Assembly (NCBI GenBank): GCA_028819195.1
Contig: JAPPMF010000009.1
Location: 372,001-436,000 of the forward strand
Length of the DNA stretch: 64,000 nt
Direction of reading: 5' to 3'
From: Bin55 sp028819195
GTDB taxonomy: Bacteria; Pseudomonadota; Gammaproteobacteria; Pseudomonadales; Azotimanducaceae
Below the pieces are notes generated by a model that did not search any database, was not told the DNA's origin, and saw nothing but the letters and a program-made list of their open reading frames with translations. The position numbers and the translations under genes are program-made. Positions 55,141 through 63,694 of this stretch are shown here, piece after piece (within the stretch, counting starts at the first letter, position 1; every line of letters starts with the position of its first letter).

Positions 55141-55995
55141 ATGCAGTCTTTACCTCACACTTTCGAAGTAGCACAACAAACATTTCAATCGGATGTAGTT
55201 CAGCGCTCGCAACAAACACCGGTTGTATTATTGTTTTGGACAGACCAAGTTCCGGTTTCGGTGGAAACCAAATCGATACTTGAGCGACTCTCTGAGCAAT
55301 TTAATGGTAAATTTGCGTTAGGGCTGATTGATGTAGCGCGAGAACCATTAATTGCTAGGCAGCTACAGATCCAAGGAGTTCCCAGTCTGCGAGTTCTGTA
55401 TCAAGGAGCTATTGCAATGCAAGCGGAAGGGCCACAGAGTGAACAGCAACTCCGTGATTTAATCCAACAGATCACGATGTCGTCGGGTGAAAAATTGCAG
55501 TCTACACTGGAAGAAGTCCTTGCACGCGAGGACTGGGATCAAGCTTTGAAAATTGTCCGTCAATCGTTACTCGACGAACCGACAAACACCAATTTTTTGG
55601 TTGAACTAGCTGATATCTTAGTTTGTCGAGAAGAATTTGATGAAGCACTTGATGTTTTGAACAAAATACCAGCTGACTTACCCGATCGAATCAGGCCGCA
55701 ACACCGATTGGAACTTGCACAGGAAGCGGCCGGTATGCGATCGGTAGACGAATTAGAACAGATTCTGAATCAAGATGAGAGTAACTTAGACGCTATTTAT
55801 GAACTAGCTATTCGGCAAGCAGTAAACAGGCAGTATGAAGTGGCTCTAGAAAGATTAATGCAAATCTTGCGAACGGATCGTCAGTTCCGCGACGATATTG
55901 GTAGGACGACGATGATTCGCGTGATGTCATTAATGCCAATAGATTCTCCTATTGCAAAGGACTATCGCCGCCAGTTGTTCACGTATTTGCACTAA
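55141..55995 (+). CDS. cnoX: CnoX/YbbN-like co-chaperone (thioredoxin-fold and TPR)
   Basis: A 284-residue protein. The N-terminal thioredoxin fold (about 8-112) retains VVLLFWTD and GVPSLRVLYQG, but the active-site CxxC is replaced by residues in TDQVPVSV, with no Cys at all (E. coli CnoX keeps one). TPR-like helices follow (about 120-280), the arrangement of CnoX, which protects GroEL/DnaK clients from oxidation. Without Cys, redox roles are doubtful. It starts at an ATG with no clear binding site. The glutamine amidotransferase follows 52 bases later. Confidence 0.85.
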   Translation: MQSLPHTFEVAQQTFQSDVVQRSQQTPVVLLFWTDQVPVSVETKSILERLSEQFNGKFALGLIDVAREPLIARQLQIQGVPSLRVLYQGAIAMQAEGPQSEQQLRDLIQQITMSSGEKLQSTLEEVLAREDWDQALKIVRQSLLDEPTNTNFLVELADILVCREEFDEALDVLNKIPADLPDRIRPQHRLELAQEAAGMRSVDELEQILNQDESNLDAIYELAIRQAVNRQYEVALERLMQILRTDRQFRDDIGRTTMIRVMSLMPIDSPIAKDYRRQLFTYLH

Positions 55996-56047
55996 TACTG
56001 AGAGCACTAAACCATACCTCATGGATCCAAAACGGTAATAGACAACA

Positions 56048-56773
56048 TTGCAAACCTTAGGCATTCTTAAAGCTGACATTGTCGACGAACCAGAACGAAC
56101 AGAGAATGGTGATTTCGACGAGATGTTTGTAAAGCTTTTCAGTGAAGTCCCACAATTCGAACATGAATTTAGAGTTTATGAATTAACGCTCAATAAATTT
56201 CCAAAATGTGTCCATGAATGTGATTCTTACCTAATTACGGGAAGTCGATTTAGTGTGTATGACGATGAACCGTGGATTCATCAGTTAAAAAACTTCGTTA
56301 GAAGAATTCATGAAGCCAAGATCAAGCTGATAGGTGTTTGTTTCGGCCATCAAATTATCGCTGATGCCTTAGGTGGAATCGTCTTAAAGTCGGAGAAGGG
56401 ATGGGGCCTTGGTGCGCATGAATATAAGGTTGTGCATCCTAATCCGCTTTCATTTAATTGTGCCAACATTCAGTTACTGTGTAGCCATCAAGATCAAGTA
56501 GTAAAAGTACCGGATTTGGCTAAGGTCGTTCTGACCAGTAATTTCTGTGAAAACGCAGGAACAATGATTGACGAGTACATCGTGACGATTCAGGGACACC
56601 CCGAGTTTTCCAAGTCGTTTGCTAACAGTCTTTGTTGGTCGCATAAGGAAGAACTTGGGGAACAGTTCGAGACTGCAGTGGAATCTCTGACTTCAACAAC
56701 AGACGAAAGTCTGGTTGCGGGATTATTAGTTTCTTTCTTGAACGACGGTTTTCTTAGGACTGACAATCGCTAG
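56048..56773 (+). CDS. Class I glutamine amidotransferase-like protein
   Basis: A 241-residue GATase1-fold protein like the GMP synthase amidotransferase subunit homologues. The nucleophile elbow GVCFGHQIIADALGG contains the catalytic Cys and IQGHPEFS the His. No synthetase domain is fused, so it may be a gamma-glutamyl hydrolase of small amides (PuuD/YfeJ-like group). The TTG at 56048 is the only good start. Its stop overlaps that of the converging small membrane protein in the palindrome CTAG. Confidence 0.85.
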   Translation: MQTLGILKADIVDEPERTENGDFDEMFVKLFSEVPQFEHEFRVYELTLNKFPKCVHECDSYLITGSRFSVYDDEPWIHQLKNFVRRIHEAKIKLIGVCFGHQIIADALGGIVLKSEKGWGLGAHEYKVVHPNPLSFNCANIQLLCSHQDQVVKVPDLAKVVLTSNFCENAGTMIDEYIVTIQGHPEFSKSFANSLCWSHKEELGEQFETAVESLTSTTDESLVAGLLVSFLNDGFLRTDNR

Positions 56774-56955
56774 TGTTTTGGGTGCGCCGAGACTAGCTGT
56801 ACGGTCGATACTTGATCTTCTGCTGGCGCATCACTCAACGCCGATGGCTGATGTAGCGCTAACTCGGCAATCAATAGCGCTAAAACAAAACCGATCATAA
56901 CACCTAAGGCAATCAACGAATGTCTTGGATACATTACTCTAGATATTCTGACCAT
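56770..56955 (-). CDS. Small single-helix membrane protein
   Basis: A 61-residue protein that I do not recognise. The ATG at 56955 has an AAGGAG ribosome-binding site (56964-56969) spaced 8 bases, so it is preferred over the longer 108-residue frame. The product has a basic start (MVRISRVMYPRH), one transmembrane helix (SLIALGVMIGFVLALLIAEL) and a polar tail of about 27 residues. It follows the DNA methyltransferase by about 165 bases. Confidence 0.6.
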   Translation of the reverse strand: MVRISRVMYPRHSLIALGVMIGFVLALLIAELALHQPSALSDAPAEDQVSTVQLVSAHPKH

Positions 56956-56963
56956 TTGTCTTG

Positions 56964-56969
56964 CTCCTT
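56964..56969 (-). promoter_or_regulatory. Ribosome binding site that fixes the 61-residue membrane protein start
   Basis: AAGGAG on the minus strand lies 8 bases before the ATG at 56955. The longer frame to 57096 has no such site. Confidence 0.6.
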
Positions 56970-57120
56970 GAAGTTTTCTGTAATTTGTGCGATAGTACCA
57001 ATCAAGATGCAAAAAACATGCCAAAGAGTTACAAAAACGCGAACTTAAGCTAGAGGCAAATAACAAACGTCTCAGATTATCAAGTGGTTTTCTCAAAATT
57101 TGTCGGTCAAGGTTAAGGTT

Positions 57121-58053
57121 TTACGGTTGAGTCGGTTGGGTATTGCGTTCCCAAAACACACCTTGATCGTACCCTTGTATATGCTGCTCATTCCTTGCCG
57201 CATTTAACCGTTTCAAAGCCCAACACAAATACTCGGTATCTGTATCTATTCCACACCAACGACGATTCAGTTTTTCCGCAACTACTGCAGATGTTCCACT
57301 CCCCACAAACGGATCGAACACTAGATCGCCTTCCTGCGAGCTAGCGAGAATCAACTTCGCAAACAGTTTTTCGGGTTTTTGAGTCGGATGTGAGGTGTTC
57401 TCTGACATGGACCAAAACGGTACGGTAATGTCCGTCCAAATATTTGAGGGATGCGTGAGTCGGAAGTTCCCAGAACCCTCTTGCTGCCAATCTTTGGGCT
57501 GACCATTGGTACGGTACGGGGCGATCACCTTACGTTTTAACTTTACCGCTTCAACATTGAAGTAATACTTCTTCGAGTTTGTACAAAACCAAATATCCTC
57601 AGTGTTGTTCTTCCAGTTAGTTTTCGCACCTCGACCTTTTTCTCTTTCCCAGGTGATTCTGTTCTGCACGAAAAATACACTTTCTAACACCGGAAAAACA
57701 ACATTAGACGTCTGCCAATCAGAACAAACATACACGGTAGCATTAGGTTTCAGAAAAGGCTTCAAAGTGACGATAAGAGCTTGAAACCACCGTGAGTAAC
57801 GTTCAGGAGATTTTTGCTTGAAATTGCTTCCGTTGTAGTCTTTTGTTAAGTTGTAAGGTGGGTCAAGAATTAGCAGGTCTACAAATTGAGAAGGTAAATA
57901 ATTCACTATCTCAAAAATATCTCCTACTATGAGTTGGTTTTCTAATTGCGCTGGTGTTTGTTTAGTATTCGGTTTTAGGAGTTTAGTAGCAAATTTTTCG
58001 CATTCCTCTGGCGAGCATTTCAGAGTTCGATTTCTTGGCGCCAGAGCGGACAT
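57121..58053 (-). CDS. DNA methyltransferase, beta-class amino-methyltransferase (orphan)
   Basis: A 310-residue adenine-N6 or cytosine-N4 methyltransferase. Catalytic motif IV is DPPYN at residues 64-68 and the SAM motif I FDPFVGSGTS at 246-255. This IV-before-I order defines the beta class, to which CcrM and HinfI belong; CcrM's extra C-terminal domain is absent. AGGA lies 7 bases upstream of the ATG at 58053, which I prefer to the ATG 6 bases earlier. No restriction endonuclease gene lies near, so it looks like an orphan with a regulatory or housekeeping role. Recognition site unknown. Confidence 0.87.
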   Translation of the reverse strand: MSALAPRNRTLKCSPEECEKFATKLLKPNTKQTPAQLENQLIVGDIFEIVNYLPSQFVDLLILDPPYNLTKDYNGSNFKQKSPERYSRWFQALIVTLKPFLKPNATVYVCSDWQTSNVVFPVLESVFFVQNRITWEREKGRGAKTNWKNNTEDIWFCTNSKKYYFNVEAVKLKRKVIAPYRTNGQPKDWQQEGSGNFRLTHPSNIWTDITVPFWSMSENTSHPTQKPEKLFAKLILASSQEGDLVFDPFVGSGTSAVVAEKLNRRWCGIDTDTEYLCWALKRLNAARNEQHIQGYDQGVFWERNTQPTQP

Positions 58054-58079
58054 TGCCATATCCTACGAGATACGCACCG

Positions 58080-59780
58080 CTAAGTTTTAACCTTAACGGT
58101 CACAATATCGAGATCGAAGTACTTCTGATGTTCGACTTGAGTAGAAATGTGTCGTAGAATTTTGAGTGAGAAATCGTCCTCGTTAATTTCATTCGGTGCT
58201 TCTTGCAGAATCGAGATCTTGTCTTCGATATTCTCTAAGTTGGCCGATACCAAATACTCAAGCGCGATAATATTTAACTCTTTTCGAAAAGATAGTTGAA
58301 TATTGCGTACTCCTTCACTTGACTGATTGCGTAGTAGCGACAACGTCTCTTCATTTGCTAGCCTTAGATTTTGTTGTACCGTTTCGGAGAGCTTCCATGC
58401 TGCAGAGTACTTCTCGATAAATTCACTCAAGACGGCCAAAGATTCAACATTCAGCGGGGTTTGCGTTTTCCGCGTACGTGAAGAGGTGATATGCCACAAC
58501 ATCGTCAAAAAGATTGCCGTAAGTCCTCCTACGGTCATGCCATTTTGAAATAATTCACCCCAAAAGCCAACGAATAGGTTAGGAAAAATGTACTGAAATT
58601 GAAATCCTACACCCAACCAGATTGACACACCTACGATCAGCCCAGTTCGGTAGTCGAGACCACCACGTGCAACCATTTTCATTCCGACGACGAATAGCAT
58701 TCCCAGAATAATGAATAAGTATCCACCCATTACTGGCGTGGGAATCGAAACGATTAAAGTTTGCAACTTGGGTACAAATGCCGCAATCAAAAACCCGATT
58801 CCGATAAAAATCCCGATTCGGCGCGAAGCTACACCGGTTAATTCGGTAACTGCGATTGAACTTGAATAAGTAGTGTTGGGTACAACACACATCAGACCAG
58901 ACAGTAAGTTACCAAAACCGTCGGCTGCGACCGCACCTTGAACGACACGATAATCTGGTGCTTTGAGCTCCCTTTGAGAGACTCGCTGAATCGCGATGGA
59001 GTCTCCTATTGTCTCGACCATACCGATGATTGTCACAAATACGAACGACGGTAGTAGAACCCAAAAGGTACTATCCACGGTAAAGTTGAATTCGAGATTA
59101 TTAAAAGAAGGAAAACCGATCCAACTAGCTGCATTAACTTTGGTTGCGTCGAACATCCCTAGTGGAATCGCTACACATACACCGGCCAAGATACCGATGA
59201 TTGGCGTCCATAAACGCAATAACCCTTTGGCACGAATACCGAGACCCACCCCGACCAGAACTGTGATTAGCGTTACGATAGGAGCGTTGAACGATTGGTG
59301 TTCAACTGCTACCGCGCTCATCATATCAAATGCAATAGGCATCACAGTTACCGGGATGAGCATCAGTACTATCCCACCTACGGTTGGCGTAAATATTTTT
59401 CGCAGTAGTGAAAGTTTTGCCGCAAACGCAAACTGAACTAATGACGACGTAAGGACGAGTAGTCCAAGCAAGAACGGACCGCCATGTTCTATCGCGCTGA
59501 TGCAGACGGCAATGAATGCTCCTGATGTACCCATCATTAAGACGTGACCAGACCCTAAACGCCAAACCGGCCGCGCTTGCAAAATCGTACTTAAACCACT
59601 TATGATCAAGACAGCAAATACCGCATACTCAAGGTATCCTTCGCTACCCCCTCCAGCTTGAATCACAATCGCGGGAGTTAAAACAATCCCCGCGATAGTT
59701 AGCAGAACCATTTGACTGGCCAAACCAATCGACAGTAGCGTTGGAGGATTTTCGTTGACTTGATATTGGAGATTCATCAT
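58080..59780 (-). CDS. NCS2-family nucleobase permease with C-terminal cytosolic domain
   Basis: A 566-residue transporter. The core (about 1-430) has 12-14 helices of the NCS2 fold, with the substrate-site helix QRVSQRELKAPDYRVVQGAVAADGFGN typical of uracil/xanthine/urate permeases. About 130 more residues follow the last helix. That tail (LSETVQQNLRLANEETLSLL to FDLDIVTVKV) resembles a degenerate RsbW/HATPase-type fold, but lacks a glycine-rich ATP lid. Starts at 59780 and 59777 are both possible; AAGG upstream suits the second. It lies between a dihydroorotase-like gene and the methyltransferase, with gaps of about 20 bases. Confidence 0.85.
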   Translation of the reverse strand: MMNLQYQVNENPPTLLSIGLASQMVLLTIAGIVLTPAIVIQAGGGSEGYLEYAVFAVLIISGLSTILQARPVWRLGSGHVLMMGTSGAFIAVCISAIEHGGPFLLGLLVLTSSLVQFAFAAKLSLLRKIFTPTVGGIVLMLIPVTVMPIAFDMMSAVAVEHQSFNAPIVTLITVLVGVGLGIRAKGLLRLWTPIIGILAGVCVAIPLGMFDATKVNAASWIGFPSFNNLEFNFTVDSTFWVLLPSFVFVTIIGMVETIGDSIAIQRVSQRELKAPDYRVVQGAVAADGFGNLLSGLMCVVPNTTYSSSIAVTELTGVASRRIGIFIGIGFLIAAFVPKLQTLIVSIPTPVMGGYLFIILGMLFVVGMKMVARGGLDYRTGLIVGVSIWLGVGFQFQYIFPNLFVGFWGELFQNGMTVGGLTAIFLTMLWHITSSRTRKTQTPLNVESLAVLSEFIEKYSAAWKLSETVQQNLRLANEETLSLLRNQSSEGVRNIQLSFRKELNIIALEYLVSANLENIEDKISILQEAPNEINEDDFSLKILRHISTQVEHQKYFDLDIVTVKVKT

Positions 59781-59801
59781 GTAACCTTATATCTCTCTGG
59801 A

Positions 59802-61133
59802 TTAGGTTCTTATGTATTCTATCGCTTTACCTTTCTGATCAGAGTGAAATTGTCCGTTGCGATAAAGTAGTTCACCGTTCACAAATGTATGAGTAACCTT
59901 AGAGGAAAACGACATCCCTGAAAATGGAGTCCAACCACACTTGGAAAGTATCGGTGTGGAATTGACTTCGGTATGCTGGTTAGGGTCAACAACTACGACA
60001 TCGGCGAAATAACCTTCACGGATAAAACCGCGTTCCTTAACGTCAAAACGAAGTGCGGGATTATGGGAGGTCTTCGCGACAATTTGATGAATAGTTGCAT
60101 CTCCATTAATCGCGTTTTCTATTGCTGCACACAATGCGAACTCTACTAGTGGCATACCAGCAGGAGCGTCAAAAAACGGGAGTTTTTTCTCGGCAAGTGT
60201 ATGAGGGGCATGGTCGGTAGCAATGATGTCGATTCGATCAGTTATGAGCGCATGCCGAAGTGCATCGCGGTCATTTTGAGTTTTGATAGAAGGATTGCAC
60301 TTAACGAGAGTTCCTTTTTGATCATAAGACCGAACATCGAACAAAAGGTGATGGACACATACTTCACAAGTGATTTGCTTGTTTTGAATATCGCCGGCAT
60401 CAAATAGTGGTAGTTCGAGCGCGCTCGTGAGATGCAAGACATGCAAACGAGCACCAAACTTTTTCGCTAGCGATACCGCAAACGACGAAGAGCGAAAACA
60501 TGCTTCGTCCGAACGAATCGTCGCATGCAATTCCGGTGGAGGATTAGCACCATATAGTTCACGCACCTTTGCTTCATTCCGAATTATCGTTGGGGTGTCT
60601 TCGCAGTGAGTTGCTATAACAACCGTCGAGTGAGAAAAAATCTCTTCTAATGTTCGCGGGTTATCAACTAACATATTACCGGTCGATGCCCCCATGAATA
60701 CTTTGATACCGCAAGCAAGACTGTCATTTAGGTTTTTGATATCTTCTATATTGTCATTCGTCGCACCAAGATAAAAACCGTAGTTTGCAAGTGAAGTTTG
60801 ACTTGCACGTTCGTGCTTGGCGAGCAATCTTTCGCGATTGATGGTTGGTGGAACACAGTTAGGCATTTCCATGTAACTAGTAACCCCACCAGCAATAGCG
60901 GCTCTAGATTCGGTCGCAATGGTAGCTTTATGTTCCATCCCTGGTTCACGAAAGTGTACCTGGTCGTCGATCATGCCGGGTAATACCCAACAACCACTGA
61001 CATCGTATTCGAGTGCTCCTACTGCAGTTCCACCCACTTGGCTAATCCGTTCACCGGCGAATGCTAAGTCGCCTTCTACGGTTGAATAGTCAGATACAAT
61101 CGTTGCGTTTTTTAGTACGAGGGAATGAGTCAT
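59802..61133 (-). CDS. pyrC: Dihydroorotase-like amidohydrolase
   Basis: A 443-residue cyclic amidase. The metal motif reads DDQVHFREPG, where most class I dihydroorotases have His-x-His: the first His is Gln. A similar DQVHFREPG is, to my recollection, found in Bacteroidetes dihydroorotases, so this may be a subfamily feature. The Lys of VFMGAS (carboxylated bridge), HCED, LHLTSA and ATDHAPH are intact. It is best called dihydroorotase (pyrimidine synthesis); allantoinase or hydantoinase cannot be excluded. The ATG at 61133 is chosen because the longer frame runs into dsbA. The adjacent nucleobase permease fits either reading. Confidence 0.85.
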   Translation of the reverse strand: MTHSLVLKNATIVSDYSTVEGDLAFAGERISQVGGTAVGALEYDVSGCWVLPGMIDDQVHFREPGMEHKATIATESRAAIAGGVTSYMEMPNCVPPTINRERLLAKHERASQTSLANYGFYLGATNDNIEDIKNLNDSLACGIKVFMGASTGNMLVDNPRTLEEIFSHSTVVIATHCEDTPTIIRNEAKVRELYGANPPPELHATIRSDEACFRSSSFAVSLAKKFGARLHVLHLTSALELPLFDAGDIQNKQITCEVCVHHLLFDVRSYDQKGTLVKCNPSIKTQNDRDALRHALITDRIDIIATDHAPHTLAEKKLPFFDAPAGMPLVEFALCAAIENAINGDATIHQIVAKTSHNPALRFDVKERGFIREGYFADVVVVDPNQHTEVNSTPILSKCGWTPFSGMSFSSKVTHTFVNGELLYRNGQFHSDQKGKAIEYIRT

Positions 61134-61152
61134 AGGTAATTTCTTTGCTAAA

Positions 61153-61863
61153 CTAATTTTTTGTTTCTTCGACAGTTGCTTCAGTTTCGGGTAACTCGCC
61201 ACTAAGTATATCGGTAATCAATTCATCGACTACCTCAAGTATTTTCTCAGATTTCTTGGATGCAAAAACCTTGTACTTGTTCGCAACGAGAATCTGTGGT
61301 ACGCTTGTGACCCGATAGCGGTCGGTGAGGGTTTGGTTCTGTTCGACTCGGTGTGCAAGTGTTTGACTATTGAAAAGTGCTTTGAATTGCTCGGCAGTAA
61401 TTCCATAGCCATCAAAATACTCCGCCATCGTTTCTAAAGTCTCAAAGATGTACAATTTTCCTTCACCTGCAGTCTTAAAGATACGATCATGGTTTTGGTC
61501 AAGAATGCCGCGTTCTTGTAACATCCAATGAATAGTAGCCAGAACTTTAGTTCTACCTGAAAAAGCGACATGTACTCGGCGAAAAGTCACACCATCGGGT
61601 AAGTTTTCTACCCAGTCATCGACAAACGATTCTAGCCGCCGACAGTGCGGACAGTCATAAGAAAAGAACTCTATGACTTCAATCGGATCGGTCTGTAAAT
61701 CATTACCGCTTAGGGTTAGATAAGGAGGACGTTCGGCGTCGTCTGTCACCCCAAAGATATACAACAGACTGTACACGACAACGGCGCCTAAAATAAGTCC
61801 TAAAGTGCCAAGAATCACGTATCGTGCGATATCTGCTGAGGATTGCTTATTTTTCTTTTTCAT
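61153..61863 (-). CDS. dsbA: DsbA-family thiol:disulfide oxidoreductase
   Basis: A 236-residue periplasmic oxidase, probably membrane-anchored by a helix at about 15-38 with a basic N-terminus. The thioredoxin fold has the active site CPHC (C71, C74) and the cis-Pro loop VTSVPQIL. A helical insertion lies between. It should oxidise envelope proteins such as the four-Cys LptD at 22.6 kb. It starts the minus-strand run that continues into the dihydroorotase-like gene 19 bases later. The C-terminal tail is Glu/Thr rich. Confidence 0.9.
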   Translation of the reverse strand: MKKKNKQSSADIARYVILGTLGLILGAVVVYSLLYIFGVTDDAERPPYLTLSGNDLQTDPIEVIEFFSYDCPHCRRLESFVDDWVENLPDGVTFRRVHVAFSGRTKVLATIHWMLQERGILDQNHDRIFKTAGEGKLYIFETLETMAEYFDGYGITAEQFKALFNSQTLAHRVEQNQTLTDRYRVTSVPQILVANKYKVFASKKSEKILEVVDELITDILSGELPETEATVEETKN

Positions 61864-62166
61864 ATGTATTTGATGTCCTTAATTCCCCGTTCAAATGTTG
61901 GTTTAAAGTTTTATACATGTTCTAGCGGTAACAACCAACTACGTATTATTCCACAAAGACTTAACGAAGTACACAGGTTCATGTGGCAGTACTAGCATAC
62001 TCTATCGACGTACACTTTATTGATTAATGTTGTACAAGTAAAATATTGCACACAAGCTTGCATGTCATGCTTGATTTTGAAATTGTTTCGATAGTTTTAT
62101 CCAATCTTATTGCATAACTATTTGGATTCACTATCATTCTCGTTTTTATCCTGAATTGGAAATGTC
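61864..62166 (+). other. Divergent dsbA / rplM promoter region
   Basis: A 303-base gap between two divergent transcripts. AT-rich sequence with TTGATT (62071-62076) and TTTTAT (62095-62100) may be the rplM promoter, but the match is weak. A CAAGC (62053-62057) pairs with GCTTG (62069-62073), a small inverted repeat just before it. The remaining leader to the GTG at 62167 is about 60 bases. Confidence 0.5.
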
Positions 62167-62595
62167 GTGAAGACTCTAAGTACTCGACCACACGATGTGG
62201 TACCGGAATGGTTCGTCGTTGACGCCGCAGACCATACGCTCGGGCGGCTTGCGTCTTTGATCGCTGTTAAGTTGCGTGGCAAACACAAACCACAATATAC
62301 ACCTCATGTCGACACGGGCGATTACATTGTTGTGATCAATGCAGAGAAAATTCAAACCACCGGGCGTAAAGAAGACGAGAAACTATACTATCGACATAGT
62401 GGATATCCAGGTGGGATAAGGTCACGCACGTTGCGTGAAATGAGAGAACGGTATCCCGAACGCATTTTGGAAATTGCGGTCAAAGGTATGTTACCCAAAA
62501 ATCCACTTGGTCGAAAGATGGCAAAGAAACTCAAAGTATATCGTGGTACCGAACATCCTCACGGTGCTCAACAACCAAAAACCTTAGAGTTTTAG
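62167..62595 (+). CDS. rplM: 50S ribosomal protein L13
   Basis: A 142-residue ribosomal protein. The GTG start gives MKTLSTRPHDV and then EWFVVDAADHTLGRLAS, the normal N-terminus. The remaining core (KHKPQYTPHVDTGDYIVV, KGMLPKNPLGRKM) is standard. rpsI follows after 19 bases, the invariant rplM-rpsI pair, and in gamma- and betaproteobacteria petABC comes next, as here. Confidence 0.98.
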   Translation: MKTLSTRPHDVVPEWFVVDAADHTLGRLASLIAVKLRGKHKPQYTPHVDTGDYIVVINAEKIQTTGRKEDEKLYYRHSGYPGGIRSRTLREMRERYPERILEIAVKGMLPKNPLGRKMAKKLKVYRGTEHPHGAQQPKTLEF

Positions 62596-62614
62596 GAAAG
62601 GTGTTTAACAATCG

Positions 62615-63007
62615 ATGGATTTGAATACTGGATACGGTACGGGACGCAGAAAGTCTAGTACTGCCCGCGTTTATGTTTCACCGGGCAATGGGAGAATCTT
62701 AGTAAACCGGCAACCGCTCGACGAATATTTTGGTCGAGAAACGGCGCGTATGATTATTTGTCAGCCGCTTGAGATCACGAATATGCGAGATTCGCTTGAT
62801 ATAAAAGTAACGGTCAGGGGAGGCGGCAGTTCTGGTCAAGCCGGTGCGATACGACACGGAGTTGCACGCGCCTTGGTAGACTATAACGATGGTCTCAAAT
62901 TGGACTTACGGAAAGCCGGGTTTTTAACTAGAGACGATCGCGAAGTCGAACGGAAGAAAGTTGGCTTACGTAAAGCACGCAAGCGACCACAATACTCGAA
63001 ACGCTAA
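62615..63007 (+). CDS. rpsI: 30S ribosomal protein S9
   Basis: A 130-residue ribosomal protein with the canonical YGTGRRKSSTARVYV start, GGGSSGQAGAIRHGVARAL middle and the basic C-terminal tail RKARKRPQYSKR that reaches the P-site tRNA. Transcribed with rplM. Confidence 0.98.
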   Translation: MDLNTGYGTGRRKSSTARVYVSPGNGRILVNRQPLDEYFGRETARMIICQPLEITNMRDSLDIKVTVRGGGSSGQAGAIRHGVARALVDYNDGLKLDLRKAGFLTRDDREVERKKVGLRKARKRPQYSKR

Positions 63008-63078
63008 GGTGAGTTGAACAGTTTTGTCAATCCTCTCGTTTGAGTCAACCAATAACAGTAGTCGACAGAGTCTTGAAG

Positions 63079-63084
63079 AAGGAG
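63079..63084 (+). promoter_or_regulatory. Ribosome binding site of petA
   Basis: AAGGAG at 63079-63084 lies 10 bases before a TTG at 63095 that begins the Rieske protein. It supports the non-ATG start. Confidence 0.6.
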
Positions 63085-63094
63085 AACAACGGAC

Positions 63095-63694
63095 TTGACC
63101 GAGTCAACTAACCTGACGGTATCGCGGCGATACTTGTTGTTGGCGACTTCAACGGTAACAGCTGTAGGCACAGCGGCAGTTGCAGTACCGTTTGTGCGAT
63201 CATGGAATCCTAGTGCCAAAGCGCGCGCGTTGGGAGCTCCCATAAAGGTAGATATTGCAAAACTCCAACCAGGCGAGTTGCTAGGACCGGTTCCCGCTTG
63301 GCGCGGTCAGCCGATTTTCATTCTTCATCGAACTGAAGAAGTGATCGCGCGTCTTAACGAACAAAATCGAAATTTAGCAGACGCTTACTCGAAAAAGAGT
63401 GAACAACCTGACTATGCTGCCAACTCCACCCGTTCGATTAGACCTGAGATTGGGGTCTATGTTGGGTTATGTACACACTTGGGTTGTTCTCCGAAGTATT
63501 ACGGCGAGGTTCGACCACAGAAATTTGCGACGAATTGGCAAGGTGGTTTCTTTTGTCCGTGTCATGGCTCTCGCTTTGACCTTGCTGGGCGCGTCGAAAA
63601 GAACCTACCAGCCCCGACAAATCTGCCCGTTCCACCTTATCAATTTATCGCCGAAACGATTGTTCTCATTGGCGATGATACTCAGGCTAGCTAG
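63095..63694 (+). CDS. petA: Ubiquinol-cytochrome c reductase Rieske iron-sulfur subunit
   Basis: A 199-residue Rieske protein of complex III. The N-terminal twin-arginine-like segment SRRYLLLATSTVTAVGTAAVAVPF forms its membrane anchor. Cluster ligands are CTHLGC and CPCHGS, and the extra cysteines form the stabilising disulfide. It begins at a TTG. Its stop shares one base with the petB start (TAGTG). It receives electrons from the ubiquinol produced with Coq7. Confidence 0.96.
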   Translation: MTESTNLTVSRRYLLLATSTVTAVGTAAVAVPFVRSWNPSAKARALGAPIKVDIAKLQPGELLGPVPAWRGQPIFILHRTEEVIARLNEQNRNLADAYSKKSEQPDYAANSTRSIRPEIGVYVGLCTHLGCSPKYYGEVRPQKFATNWQGGFFCPCHGSRFDLAGRVEKNLPAPTNLPVPPYQFIAETIVLIGDDTQAS

